64,000 nucleotides of DNA, from the NCBI RefSeq assembly GCF_026625885.1, contig NZ_CP113068.1, positions 5,704,001 through 5,768,000 on the forward strand, given 5' to 3'. The notes under the pieces are model-generated. The model saw only the letters and a program-made list of their open reading frames with translations. It did no database searches and was not told the DNA's origin. The translations under genes and the position numbers were made by a program. The first letter of the stretch is position 1. Every line of letters begins with the position of its first letter. This DNA is from Roseateles sp. SL47. Its GTDB lineage: Bacteria; Pseudomonadota; Gammaproteobacteria; Burkholderiales; Burkholderiaceae_C. Positions 1 through 7,999 of this stretch are shown here, in pieces.

Positions 1-138
1 CGACGCTACCGCGAGCGGATCGCAGACCCCGCCGTGCTGGAACCCCGCATCCAGGAACTTCAGGACCGCTACACCCGTACCAGCAGCCAAGGCCTGAAGG
101 CGGCTCGCGCGGCTGGTGGCATGGCCCTTCGAGGATGA
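1..138 (+). CDS. C-terminal fragment of an unidentified protein
   Basis: An open frame enters from the left edge and stops at TGA 136-138, giving 45 residues rich in Arg and Ala with a probable helix (ERIADPAVLEPRIQELQDRY). I do not recognise the family. The 153 bp from here to the next start hold no clear terminator or promoter. Coding status rests only on the uninterrupted frame and the high G/C at third codon positions typical of this window. Confidence 0.4.
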   Translation, partial: RRYRERIADPAVLEPRIQELQDRYTRTSSQGLKAARAAGGMALRG

Positions 139-291
139 GGCTCAGGATGCAAGCCCCCGCGCCCCGACAGACGCCACCATCGCCGCCATGACTGCCCCTC
201 GCACGAACCGCCCTGCGGCATCTCCCCACTTCAGTGCGCCTTCAGGTGGCTCGATTACAAACTTCAATCGCTCTGAAGCTTTTCTTAGTCA

Positions 292-1962
292 ATGGTTGCT
301 GTATTTCTGAAACGCCGCGTGAACGGCGAGCGATCCCCTCTCACGCTGGCCTGGTGCACTGCACTTTGGATCGGGCTTCTGGGCAACTGGCCGCTGTGGC
401 AGCGCATGGCGGGCATGCCCGACTTTGCCGGCGCGGGCGGCCGCCTGTTCATCGTGCTGTTTGCCAGCATGGTGACGCTGGTGCTGGGGGCGCTGTTCAG
501 CCTGATGGCCTGGCGGGTGGCGGTGAAACCGCTGCTGTCGCTGATGCTGATCCTGACGGCGCCGCTGGCCTATTTCATTGGCAGCTACGGCGTGGTGATC
601 GACAGCACGATGATCACCAATGCCCTGCAGACGGATGTGCGGGAAACCCGCGACCTGATGGGCTGGGGCCTGCTGCTGCATGTGCTGGTGCTGGCCGTGG
701 TGCCGATGGTGTGGCTGTGGCGCCAGAAGCTCCGGGACAAGGCCTGGCTCAAGCGGCTGGGCTGGAATCTGCTGTCGGTCGTGCTGGCGCTGGTGCTGGG
801 CACCGGCCTGGGAGCGCTGCGCACGGCCGACCTGGCCTCCACGCTGCGCAACCACAAGGTGCTGACCAAGATGGTCAGCCCGGTGAACGCCATCTGGGCC
901 AGCGTGGCGCTGGCGGTGCAGAAGCAGCGCGCGCCCAAGGGCCCGCCGGAGGTGGTGGGCGCCGATGCCCGGCTGGCACCGCGACCGGAAGGGGCCAAGC
1001 CGCCGCTGGTGATGCTGGTGGTGGGAGAAACGGCCCGCTCCGAGAATTTCTCACTGAACGGCTATGCCAAGCCGACCAACCCGGAACTGGCCCGTTTGCC
1101 GGTGCTGAGCTATCGACAGGCCTACTCCTGCGGCACCAGCACGGCGGCATCGCTGCCCTGCATGTTCTCCCACCTGGGCCGGGAGGTCTATGTGGACCGT
1201 CCCACCCATCAGGAAACCCTGCTGGACGTGCTGCAGCGCGCCGGCCTGGCCGTGCTGTGGCTGGACAACCAGTCCGGCTGCAAGGGCGTGTGCGACCGGG
1301 TGCCGAATGCGCAGGCCATCAACCCGGCCCGCGCCGACCATCCGCTGCCCGCCGGGCTATGCGGGGCCGACGGCGAATGCTTCGACGAAGCCATGCTGCA
1401 CGACCTGGACGCCCGCATCGCCGCCCTGGACCCCCAACGTGTAGCGCGCGGTGTGGTGCTGGTGCTGCACCAGATGGGCAGCCATGGCCCGGCGTATTTC
1501 AAGCGCACGCCGGCAGACCGCAAGCCTTTCCTGCCCGAATGCCGAAGCAGTGCATTGCAGCAATGCCCGGTGGAAGACGTCCGCAATGGTTATGACAATT
1601 CCATTGCCTATACCGACCATGTGCTGGCACAAGCCATTGGCTGGCTGGGCCGCCAGCAGGACCGATTCGACCCCAGCCTGCTGTATGTGTCCGACCATGG
1701 GGAATCGCTGGGCGAGAACAACCTGTTCCTGCACGGCATGCCTTACGCCCTGGCGCCGGACCAGCAAAAGCATGTGCCGCTGATCCTCTGGCTGCCGCCC
1801 GCCACCCGCAGCGCCCAGCGCCTGGACAGTGACTGCCTCAGCGCCCGCCGGGACACGCCCATGTCCCATGACGGTCTCTATCACACGGTGCTGAGCCTGT
1901 CCGGCGTCCAGACCTCGATCTATCGCAAGGATTGGGACTGGGTGGGGGCCTGCCGCCGCTGA
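292..1962 (+). CDS. eptA: Lipid A phosphoethanolamine transferase (EptA/MCR-like)
   Basis: Inner-membrane enzyme of 556 residues that, by family, transfers phosphoethanolamine from phosphatidylethanolamine to lipid A in the periplasm. About five hydrophobic helices lie in residues 15-190, followed by a sulfatase-fold domain. Catalytic and zinc residues fit the family: E246 in VVGETARS, nucleophile T284 in SCGTSTAASLPCMFS, H393 and H398 in HQMGSHGPAYF, and D468/H469 in SDHGESLGE. Their numbering is within a few residues of MCR-1, and paired cysteines of the periplasmic domain are present. It stands alone; no two-component regulator is adjacent. Start ATG 292 has only a weak ribosome-binding site. 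Family assignment is firm; effect on polymyxin susceptibility is inferred. Confidence 0.93.
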   Translation: MVAVFLKRRVNGERSPLTLAWCTALWIGLLGNWPLWQRMAGMPDFAGAGGRLFIVLFASMVTLVLGALFSLMAWRVAVKPLLSLMLILTAPLAYFIGSYGVVIDSTMITNALQTDVRETRDLMGWGLLLHVLVLAVVPMVWLWRQKLRDKAWLKRLGWNLLSVVLALVLGTGLGALRTADLASTLRNHKVLTKMVSPVNAIWASVALAVQKQRAPKGPPEVVGADARLAPRPEGAKPPLVMLVVGETARSENFSLNGYAKPTNPELARLPVLSYRQAYSCGTSTAASLPCMFSHLGREVYVDRPTHQETLLDVLQRAGLAVLWLDNQSGCKGVCDRVPNAQAINPARADHPLPAGLCGADGECFDEAMLHDLDARIAALDPQRVARGVVLVLHQMGSHGPAYFKRTPADRKPFLPECRSSALQQCPVEDVRNGYDNSIAYTDHVLAQAIGWLGRQQDRFDPSLLYVSDHGESLGENNLFLHGMPYALAPDQQKHVPLILWLPPATRSAQRLDSDCLSARRDTPMSHDGLYHTVLSLSGVQTSIYRKDWDWVGACRR

Positions 1963-2100
1963 GCGGAGTTCCCGTGAGGTTCGAGCGGGAAAACTGCCCG
2001 AATCGTCCACGAAAGACGTAAGCCAGCGCTGAAATCCGCCCGGACGCCTCACGGCATGTCGCTCGCCCGCGCTAGGATTCCCCCTTGAGGAGTGCCGACC

Positions 2101-2535
2101 ATGGTGACAACGATCAAGCGCGAGGATTTCAGCTTTCTGGTGGTGGATGACTTCGCCACCATGCGACGCATCATCTCCGGCCTGCTGCGGGAGCTGGGCT
2201 TTCGCAAGATCACCGAGGCGGAGGACGGCAAGGCCGCCTTGCGTGCCCTGGAAGGCGCGGTGGCTGCCGGCGAGCCGGTGCATTTTGTGCTCAGCGACAT
2301 CAACATGCCGGTGATGAATGGCTTCCAGATGCTGGAAGCCCTGCGCACCAAGCCGGAGTCCGACCCCTTGCACAAGATTCCGGTGCTGCTGGTGACCGCC
2401 GAAGGCCGCAAGGAAGACATCCTGCGGGCCGCCCAGCTCGGGGCGACCGGCTATGTGGTGAAACCCTTCAACAAGGACACCATTGGGGACAAGATCCACC
2501 TGGCGCTCAAGCACCGCAATATCCTGGTCGAATGA
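2101..2535 (+). CDS. cheY: Stand-alone CheY-type chemotaxis response regulator
   Basis: Single receiver domain of 144 residues. The acidic pocket D16/D17 (VVDD), phosphoacceptor D66 (LSDINMP), T99 (LVTAEG) and K121 (VVKPF) are all present. The pattern of a lone receiver with no output domain is that of CheY, which when phosphorylated binds the flagellar motor switch. It is about 15 residues longer than E. coli CheY because of a loop before the phosphoacceptor strand. An in-frame GTG at 2092 is possible, but GAGGAG at 2087-2092 is well placed for ATG 2101. No cheA, cheZ or flagellar gene is visible nearby. Confidence 0.85.
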   Translation: MVTTIKREDFSFLVVDDFATMRRIISGLLRELGFRKITEAEDGKAALRALEGAVAAGEPVHFVLSDINMPVMNGFQMLEALRTKPESDPLHKIPVLLVTAEGRKEDILRAAQLGATGYVVKPFNKDTIGDKIHLALKHRNILVE

Positions 2536-2567
2536 GGCCTGGAAGCCAGACCTGAAAAAAACGATTC

Positions 2568-3308
2568 ATGTTGTTTGAAACTTATTGGGAACGTTGCGGC
2601 GTAGCCGCTGAATTTGAAGCGGTGCCCCGCTCCGCCGACTGGGCCAACCATGTGCGTGGGCACCAGGCGGCGCTGGAGCGCCTGACCCAGCCCGAGGCCC
2701 TGGCCGAGGTGGCGGTGCAATGGCAGTTCCGCGTGCCGGAGCTGGGGGAAGGCGGGGCCTGCTCGCTGTTTGGCCAACTGGCCGCCGAGCCTTACGACCT
2801 GAGCCGCCTCCTGGGCGGCACCACAGCGCAGAACCGTGAGTTGCTGGCAGCGGCCACCGCCGTGACGGCCTACTACCAGCAGCACAGCCGCAGCCACTGG
2901 TTCGGCATCTACCAGGCACGCGCCAACACGGCGGGTGAGCCGGTGCTGGTGAAGCTGGCTTACTTTGGTGCGGAAAGCCGCGCGGAATTCCCGCTGACCG
3001 AAGCCTTTGCTCAAGGCAGCAACAACAGTGCCGTGGGCCTGAGCGGCCGTGGCCGCGTCATCAACGATGTGGCGGCCTATGTGGCCGAGGGCGGCGGCTA
3101 CTACACCTGCGACCCCAAGGTCAAAGCCGAAGCCTGCCTGCCGCTCTTCAACGCGTCGGGTGCGGTCATCGGCATTCTGGACTCGGAAGCCTTCGACCCG
3201 GGCTTCTTCCAGGGCCACGAACTGGCGCTGGTGGTGGCCGTCGCCGCCCATCTGTCCGGCGACGGACGCCTGGCCACCGGTCGGGCCGGTCTGCAGCGCC
3301 CGGGCTGA
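2568..3308 (+). CDS. GAF domain-containing protein
   Basis: Soluble 246-residue protein. Residues about 85-230 resemble a GAF domain: a YYQQHSRSHWFGIYQA strand, then GRVINDVAAYV, a LPLFNASGAVIGILDSEAF core and a final amphipathic helix. The central part recalls the free-methionine-sulfoxide-reductase branch of GAF proteins, but I cannot confirm its catalytic cysteines (only C188, C196-like positions are visible by eye), so ligand and activity are open. It starts 32 bp after cheY with a poor ribosome-binding site and may be co-transcribed with it. No output domain is fused. Confidence 0.7.
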   Translation: MLFETYWERCGVAAEFEAVPRSADWANHVRGHQAALERLTQPEALAEVAVQWQFRVPELGEGGACSLFGQLAAEPYDLSRLLGGTTAQNRELLAAATAVTAYYQQHSRSHWFGIYQARANTAGEPVLVKLAYFGAESRAEFPLTEAFAQGSNNSAVGLSGRGRVINDVAAYVAEGGGYYTCDPKVKAEACLPLFNASGAVIGILDSEAFDPGFFQGHELALVVAVAAHLSGDGRLATGRAGLQRPG

Positions 3309-3461
3309 ACTCCGGGGTCTGGGTGCGCCTGCGCCGTGGTCGGCACGCGCGGCGTGATCGGCCAGTTGAGGCCCCATCGGTCTGTGCCCTCCCCCCTCGT
3401 GGGGTGGAAGGCGGACATCCACCCATGCGATGCTTGCGCGTTGCTGTGCCTGCGTCGGCTC

Positions 3462-3494
3462 CACGTCGATCCCACGTCGATCCCACGTCGGTCC
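3462..3494. repeat. Three tandem 11-bp repeats
   Basis: Three head-to-tail copies of CACGTCGATCC, the last with GATCC changed to GGTCC, lie in the 273-bp gap between the GAF gene and the retropepsin gene, about 90 bp before the latter's start. The 11-bp spacing is about one helical turn, as in some iteron-type protein-binding sites; a role is not shown. Confidence 0.6.
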
Positions 3495-3581
3495 GGCACA
3501 GCAATCCCGCACAGCCCAAAAAAGCAATCGGCCGAAGGCTGCGCCTCCTAAGCCTTGCATCCAAGAACCAGGGAGTTCATC

Positions 3582-5447
3582 TTGAAGCCGTTTCTGCCCC
3601 CTCAACCGCTGCATACGTTGGCGCATGGCTCACGGTCCCTCGCGCGCCGCTGGACGCTGGCGCTGGGCGCCTGCCTGCTGGCCACCGCCCCCGCCGCCTG
3701 GGCCGCCGGGTGCGAGATGCAGCCCATGACGCTGCCGGTCCATCTGGTGGAATGGCGCCCGGTGGCCACGGTCACGGTGAACGGGCAATCGCTGAACATG
3801 CTGGTGGACAGCGGTGCTGCCTCCAGCCTGCTGACCCCGTCAGCGGCCACCGAGCTGAAGCTGCCTCTGCAGATGCTGCCCTTCGGTTCCCACGTATATG
3901 GGTATACCGGTTCCATGGAAGCCAACCGCACCCGGGTCAAGGCCCTGGGCGTCGGCGCGGCGGAACTGAAGAATGTCGAGTTTCTGGTGGCCGGCAGCGA
4001 GTTGGGCAATGGCATCAAGGGGGTACTGGGTCGTGACATCCTCGCCCTGGGTGACACCGAATATGACCTGGCCCACGGGGTGGTCCGGCTGGTGTTCCCC
4101 AAGGGCGACTGCGAGAAGGTCAGCATGGCCTACTGGGCGGGTGAGGCACCGGTCATCGTGGCCCCCTTTGCTGCGGACCGGGACCGCAGCAGTGATGCCG
4201 CGCTGGTGCAGGTCAGCATCAACGGCACCCGCATGAGTGCCCTGATGGACACGGGCGCGCCCGGCACCACGCTCTCGCTGGCGTCGGCCCGCAAGGCGGG
4301 TATCGATCCCGGCCGCATGAAGCCCGCCGGGCGGGCCAGCGGCCTGGGTGAAGACAAGGTGAACCGCTGGCTGGCGGATGTCGACAGCTTCCAGATCGGT
4401 GGTGAAAAGATGACTCATCAGCGGCTGATGGTGGACGACGTCGACCACGACCACCACGACATGCTGCTGGGTCTGGACTACTTCCTGGCCCACCGCATCT
4501 ATGTCTCCCGCTTGCAAGGCAAGGTCTACGCCACCTGGAACGGGACGGACGTCTTTGCTCAGCACCCGGGCGCCGCACGGAACAACTTCGACACGCGTTA
4601 TGCCTTGAAGCCGGACGACCTGCCTGCCGATGATGCCGACGCCCTGGCGCGTCGCGGCATGGCATTCCAGACCAAGGGCGATCTGCCGCGTGCGCTGGAG
4701 GACCTGAATCGCGCCATTGCGCTGAAACCGTCCGAAGCGGCATTTCTGCTGGCCCGTGCGCGTGTGAAGCTCAGCCTGCGTGAGCAGGACGCTGCGATGA
4801 CCGACCTGGATGAAGTACTGCGACTGGATGCGACCCAGACCGAAGCCCGCCTGCTGCGTGCGGACCTGCGCATCGAGCACCATGACATCGAGGCGGCGCA
4901 GGCCGACCTGAGGGCACTGGACGCGGAACTTCCTCCCAGCGCGGCGCAACGGGCCCGCATGGGGGACCTCTATGCCGCCATGGACCAGGTGGCACCCGCC
5001 GTGAAGCAGTATGAGCTGTGGCTGGTGCATCACGACAGCGACGGCCAGCAGGCGCAAGTCCTGACCCAGCGCTGCTGGCTGCGCACCCGCCTGGGCGTGG
5101 ACCTGCAGGCCGCGTTGAAGGACTGCCAGCGTGGCATCAGCAAGGATCCGGACGTGGCCATTTATCGCTCCAATCTCGGCTGGCTGTATCTGCGCCTGGG
5201 GGATTCCCAAAGCGCCCTGGCGGCCTTCAACAAGGCCATCGAGATGAATGCCCGCCTCGGCTGGGCCTTCTTTGGCCGCGCGGTCACCGAGTTCGGCCTG
5301 AAGGACACCACCAGCGCCGAGCGCGACCTGCAAACCGCGCGGCGCTTGCGGCCCGGCATTGACCAGGCGGTCCGCCAGGCGGGTTTCCGCCTGCCCGAGG
5401 ACCTCCAAGCGCCTGCGAACGAGGCGGCCGGAGCCGACAAGGGCTGA
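3582..5447 (+). CDS. Secreted double retropepsin-like aspartic protease with TPR repeats
   Basis: A 621-residue protein with an N-terminal signal sequence (Arg-rich n-region, hydrophobic stretch, AWAAG near residue 45). Two retroviral-type aspartic protease modules follow: D76-S-G in LVDSGAASSLLT and D223-T-G in LMDTGAPGTTLS, each with a downstream GI/LGLD or LGRD flap-side motif. Residues about 345-600 form several TPR repeats. A pair of modules in one chain could build the two-Asp active site within a single polypeptide. Start TTG 3582 is preferred because GGGAG at 3571-3575 is well spaced; an upstream in-frame TTG at 3555 lacks this. Substrate unknown; localisation to the periplasm is inferred. 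Confidence 0.8.
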   Translation: MKPFLPPQPLHTLAHGSRSLARRWTLALGACLLATAPAAWAAGCEMQPMTLPVHLVEWRPVATVTVNGQSLNMLVDSGAASSLLTPSAATELKLPLQMLPFGSHVYGYTGSMEANRTRVKALGVGAAELKNVEFLVAGSELGNGIKGVLGRDILALGDTEYDLAHGVVRLVFPKGDCEKVSMAYWAGEAPVIVAPFAADRDRSSDAALVQVSINGTRMSALMDTGAPGTTLSLASARKAGIDPGRMKPAGRASGLGEDKVNRWLADVDSFQIGGEKMTHQRLMVDDVDHDHHDMLLGLDYFLAHRIYVSRLQGKVYATWNGTDVFAQHPGAARNNFDTRYALKPDDLPADDADALARRGMAFQTKGDLPRALEDLNRAIALKPSEAAFLLARARVKLSLREQDAAMTDLDEVLRLDATQTEARLLRADLRIEHHDIEAAQADLRALDAELPPSAAQRARMGDLYAAMDQVAPAVKQYELWLVHHDSDGQQAQVLTQRCWLRTRLGVDLQAALKDCQRGISKDPDVAIYRSNLGWLYLRLGDSQSALAAFNKAIEMNARLGWAFFGRAVTEFGLKDTTSAERDLQTARRLRPGIDQAVRQAGFRLPEDLQAPANEAAGADKG

Positions 5448-5449
5448 GC

Positions 5450-6868
5450 TCACTGACCGCCCATCGCCTCGCGGAACCGCATGGCCGCCAGGATGCGGCT
5501 GCGGGTGCTGGGATGGTCGAAGAACCACATCTCTTCCAGCGCGCCCGGGTCGGCCTTGCGGTACTCCACCAGCATCAGTTGCCCCTCGGCAAAGGCCAGC
5601 GGCTCGCGCGACAGGGCCAGGCCGAACTGATCAGCTTCGGCTTCCTGAACGCGGATGATGGTGTTGGTGATGGGGCTGGTCAGCGCAAAGAACACCGACA
5701 AGGTGCAGGCCAGCAGCGGCAACCAGGCGATGTCGGACACGTCCCCCCCTCCGGAGGCGCCAGCCTTGGCAGACAGCCGGCGCACCACACGCTTGAGCAC
5801 GCCATCGGCCGTCAGGAACGCCACGACCACCAGGATGCCCATCATGATCAGCATCTTGGGAATGTGATTGAGCACATAGTGGCCAATCTCATGCCCCATC
5901 ACCGCCCGCACTTCCGCCGGTGACGTGCGCCGCAACAGGTTGTCATTCAGGCGGATCGAGACGGTGCCGCCCAGACCGGCCACATGGGCGCTGACCTTGG
6001 TGGTTTGCCGCGAGGCGTCAAACACCAGCACATCATCGGCCGGAACACCGGTGGCATGGGCCATGCGCAGGATGGAATCCTTGAGCGGCCCCGCCTCTAC
6101 CGGCTTGTAGGTGTTGAACATCGGCGCGAACACCACCGGGTTGATGGCGATCAGCAAGGCCAACATCGCCATCGCCCCCGCTGCACCCCAGGCCCACCAG
6201 TAGGACCGGGCGCGGCGCATCAGCACATAGAGCAGCGTGAAGGCCACGGCGCCCAGCAGCAGATTGATGCTGCTGGCGAGCAACCATTCCAGCAGCCAGG
6301 CGCCCAGGGTCTGGGTGCCCATGCCATAGGCCCGCTCACGCCACCATTCCTCATACGCGGTCAGCGGCAGGCTGATGAGGGTGGCCACGCCCAGATACAC
6401 CGAAGAAAAGAGAAAGTCCCGGCGCAAGGCCCCCCGCCCCACGCGGCTGGCCCAGTCCCGCAGGCGGACGGAGCGCCGGCCGGTCAGCCACAGCGCGGCC
6501 ACCGCCACGCCGAGCAGCAGATGCCACAGCTGCAACCAGTAGCCGCCCTCGAAGTACGCGTCGGAGCGGGCTTTGACTGCCGGCGGCAGCCGATCCAGGT
6601 AGGCCTGCGTGGCTGCTTCGGCATTCAGTGGCAACTGACGTTGCCAGGCTTCGTCGGCGGGTTGAATACTGAACCAGGACGAGGGGGAGGATGCCGCTGC
6701 GGAGACTGCGGCCACCCTGGGCGCCACGGTGGCCACCGGTTGAGCGGTCGCGGCTGCGGCCGTCGTTTCGGGCGGGCCGGCCTGCGCCCGGGCAGCCATG
6801 CTGGACAGCGTCAGCAGGAGGGTCATCAAGAAGCTCAGCACGCAGGTGGACAGCACACCTCTTTTCAT
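5450..6868 (-). CDS. M48 family (Ste24/CAAX-like) zinc metalloprotease
   Basis: A 472-residue membrane protease. It has a signal or first membrane helix, a hydrophilic stretch, four to five membrane helices at about 110-270, and then the catalytic region with H326-E-I-G-H330 (VMGHEIGHYVLNHIP) and the third-ligand motif EAEADQFGL. The order of helices before HExxH matches Ste24-type CAAX proteases rather than HtpX, though bacterial members do not necessarily cleave CAAX proteins. ATG 6868 is used because AAGGA sits 8 bp upstream; a TTG at 6883 is less likely. It converges on the retropepsin gene with only 2 bp between stops. Confidence 0.88.
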   Translation of the reverse strand: MKRGVLSTCVLSFLMTLLLTLSSMAARAQAGPPETTAAAATAQPVATVAPRVAAVSAAASSPSSWFSIQPADEAWQRQLPLNAEAATQAYLDRLPPAVKARSDAYFEGGYWLQLWHLLLGVAVAALWLTGRRSVRLRDWASRVGRGALRRDFLFSSVYLGVATLISLPLTAYEEWWRERAYGMGTQTLGAWLLEWLLASSINLLLGAVAFTLLYVLMRRARSYWWAWGAAGAMAMLALLIAINPVVFAPMFNTYKPVEAGPLKDSILRMAHATGVPADDVLVFDASRQTTKVSAHVAGLGGTVSIRLNDNLLRRTSPAEVRAVMGHEIGHYVLNHIPKMLIMMGILVVVAFLTADGVLKRVVRRLSAKAGASGGGDVSDIAWLPLLACTLSVFFALTSPITNTIIRVQEAEADQFGLALSREPLAFAEGQLMLVEYRKADPGALEEMWFFDHPSTRSRILAAMRFREAMGGQ

Positions 6869-7194
6869 CGGAATTCCTTGCAATCAACAATGGTGAGGTC
6901 GGCCTCATGAGGCCGCAGGTCAATCAGCACGGCATTGTTCACGGCAGCCCCTGCCCGACGCCTGTGCAATCGACAGACGCAAGATCGGCCAGGACGAAAT
7001 GCCCGGGCAGCCGATCAACGGCCAGGGGGTGCGCTCCCGCAGGCAGGAGACCAGGCTGGATGCGGGCGGCTCTCCTCAACCCGGGTGATCCAAGGGCGAC
7101 GGCGCGTCGTACAAGCCCCAAGATCACCAACTTCCGAGCAGACGGCCCGGCGGCGCCCGAGCGCCACGGGGCCGCAGTGCGCCGGCTTCCTGTT
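6869..7194. other. Divergent intergenic region, M48 protease / lipocalin
   Basis: 326 bp between two divergent genes, so it should contain both promoters. I see a perfect 16-bp palindrome at 6900-6915 near the protease start, but no convincing -35/-10 pair and no strong ribosome-binding site before the lipocalin ATG. No credible small gene is visible. Confidence 0.5.
6900..6915. promoter_or_regulatory. Perfect 16-bp palindrome upstream of the M48 protease gene
   Basis: CGGCCTCATGAGGCCG is its own reverse complement and lies 32 bp upstream of the protease ATG, where an operator would sit. The cognate regulator is not in the window. Confidence 0.4.
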
Positions 7195-7803
7195 ATGCCC
7201 CAGCTACCTCTTTCAGCCGGTCAACCGGTCGGTCGCGGCCATGGTCGGCTGTGGTCGCTCACCCTGCTGGCGTGCCTGTCGGCCGCCGCGATGACCCTGC
7301 TGCCCGCCAGCCCGGTGCGTGCGGAAGACGCCCCGCTGCCCACCGTGGCCTCGGTCGATCTGGCGCGCTACGCCGGCAGTTGGTATGAGATTGCCCGCCT
7401 GCCCAACCGTTTCCAGAAGCAGTGTGTGGCCGACACCCAGGCCGAGTACCGGCTGGATGGCGACTCCGTCCGGGTGATCAACCGCTGCCGCACGGACAAG
7501 GGCGAGATCGACGACATCCACGGCCGCGCCAAGGTGGTGGCGGGGAGCGGAAACGCCAAGCTGCGTGTGACCTTCTTCTGGCCCTTCTACGGCGACTATT
7601 GGGTGCTGGCGCTGGACCCGGACTACCGCGAGGTGCTGGTGGGCGCCCCGAACCGCCAGTACGCCTGGGTCCTGGCCCGACAGCCCGACCTGGCCGAAAC
7701 CCATGTGCAGGCGCTGCTGGAGCGTGCACAGGCACTGGGCTTTGATGCGTCCGCTTTCATCCGCACACCGCAGACGCAGCCACTGCCCGCCGTCAGTCCG
7801 TAA
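7195..7803 (+). CDS. blc: Lipocalin family protein (Blc-like)
   Basis: A 202-residue exported lipocalin. The mature part opens with the lipocalin signature (LARYAGSWYEIARLPNRFQ), has GEIDDIHGRAKV and YWVLALDPDYREVLVG strands, and ends with a conserved YAWVLARQPDL segment, all as in bacterial Blc. The leader contains LLAC (a possible lipobox after a short hydrophobic stretch) and a VRA-E site, so outer-membrane lipoprotein or soluble periplasmic forms are both possible. E. coli Blc is a lipoprotein that binds lysophospholipids. It begins the run lipocalin, DUF2256, photolyase, DUF2878. GTG 7177 is an alternative start; neither has a good ribosome-binding site. Confidence 0.88.
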   Translation: MPQLPLSAGQPVGRGHGRLWSLTLLACLSAAAMTLLPASPVRAEDAPLPTVASVDLARYAGSWYEIARLPNRFQKQCVADTQAEYRLDGDSVRVINRCRTDKGEIDDIHGRAKVVAGSGNAKLRVTFFWPFYGDYWVLALDPDYREVLVGAPNRQYAWVLARQPDLAETHVQALLERAQALGFDASAFIRTPQTQPLPAVSP

Positions 7804-7813
7804 GAGAAGCGCC

Positions 7814-7999
7814 ATGAGCCGCAAGCCAGGCAAGGCCCACGGGTTCCGCGGGAACAAGTCTTTCCTGCCCACCAAGCGCTGCGCCAGCTGCGGACGGCCG
7901 ATGAGCTGGCGCAAGGCTTGGGCCAGAACCTGGGACGACGTCCGCTGGTGCGCCGACGCCTGCCGTCGGCGTGGCGCCGGCCGAGCGCAGCCATCATGA
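7814..7999 (+). CDS. DUF2256 small zinc-ribbon-like protein
   Basis: A 61-residue basic protein of the DUF2256 family. Two cysteine pairs, CASC and WCADAC, are arranged like a zinc ribbon, with the conserved RPMSWRKAW core between them. It starts 10 bp after the lipocalin stop and its TGA overlaps the photolyase ATG (ATGA at 7996-7999), a sign of translational coupling. DUF2256 genes often lie next to photolyase/cryptochrome genes; function unknown, perhaps nucleic acid or cofactor binding (inference). Confidence 0.85.
   Translation: MSRKPGKAHGFRGNKSFLPTKRCASCGRPMSWRKAWARTWDDVRWCADACRRRGAGRAQPS

Noticed and set aside
3840..5528. A 562-codon minus-strand frame opposite the retropepsin gene
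   Set aside because: Antisense shadow; the plus-strand frame has signal peptide, D-S/T-G motifs and TPRs.
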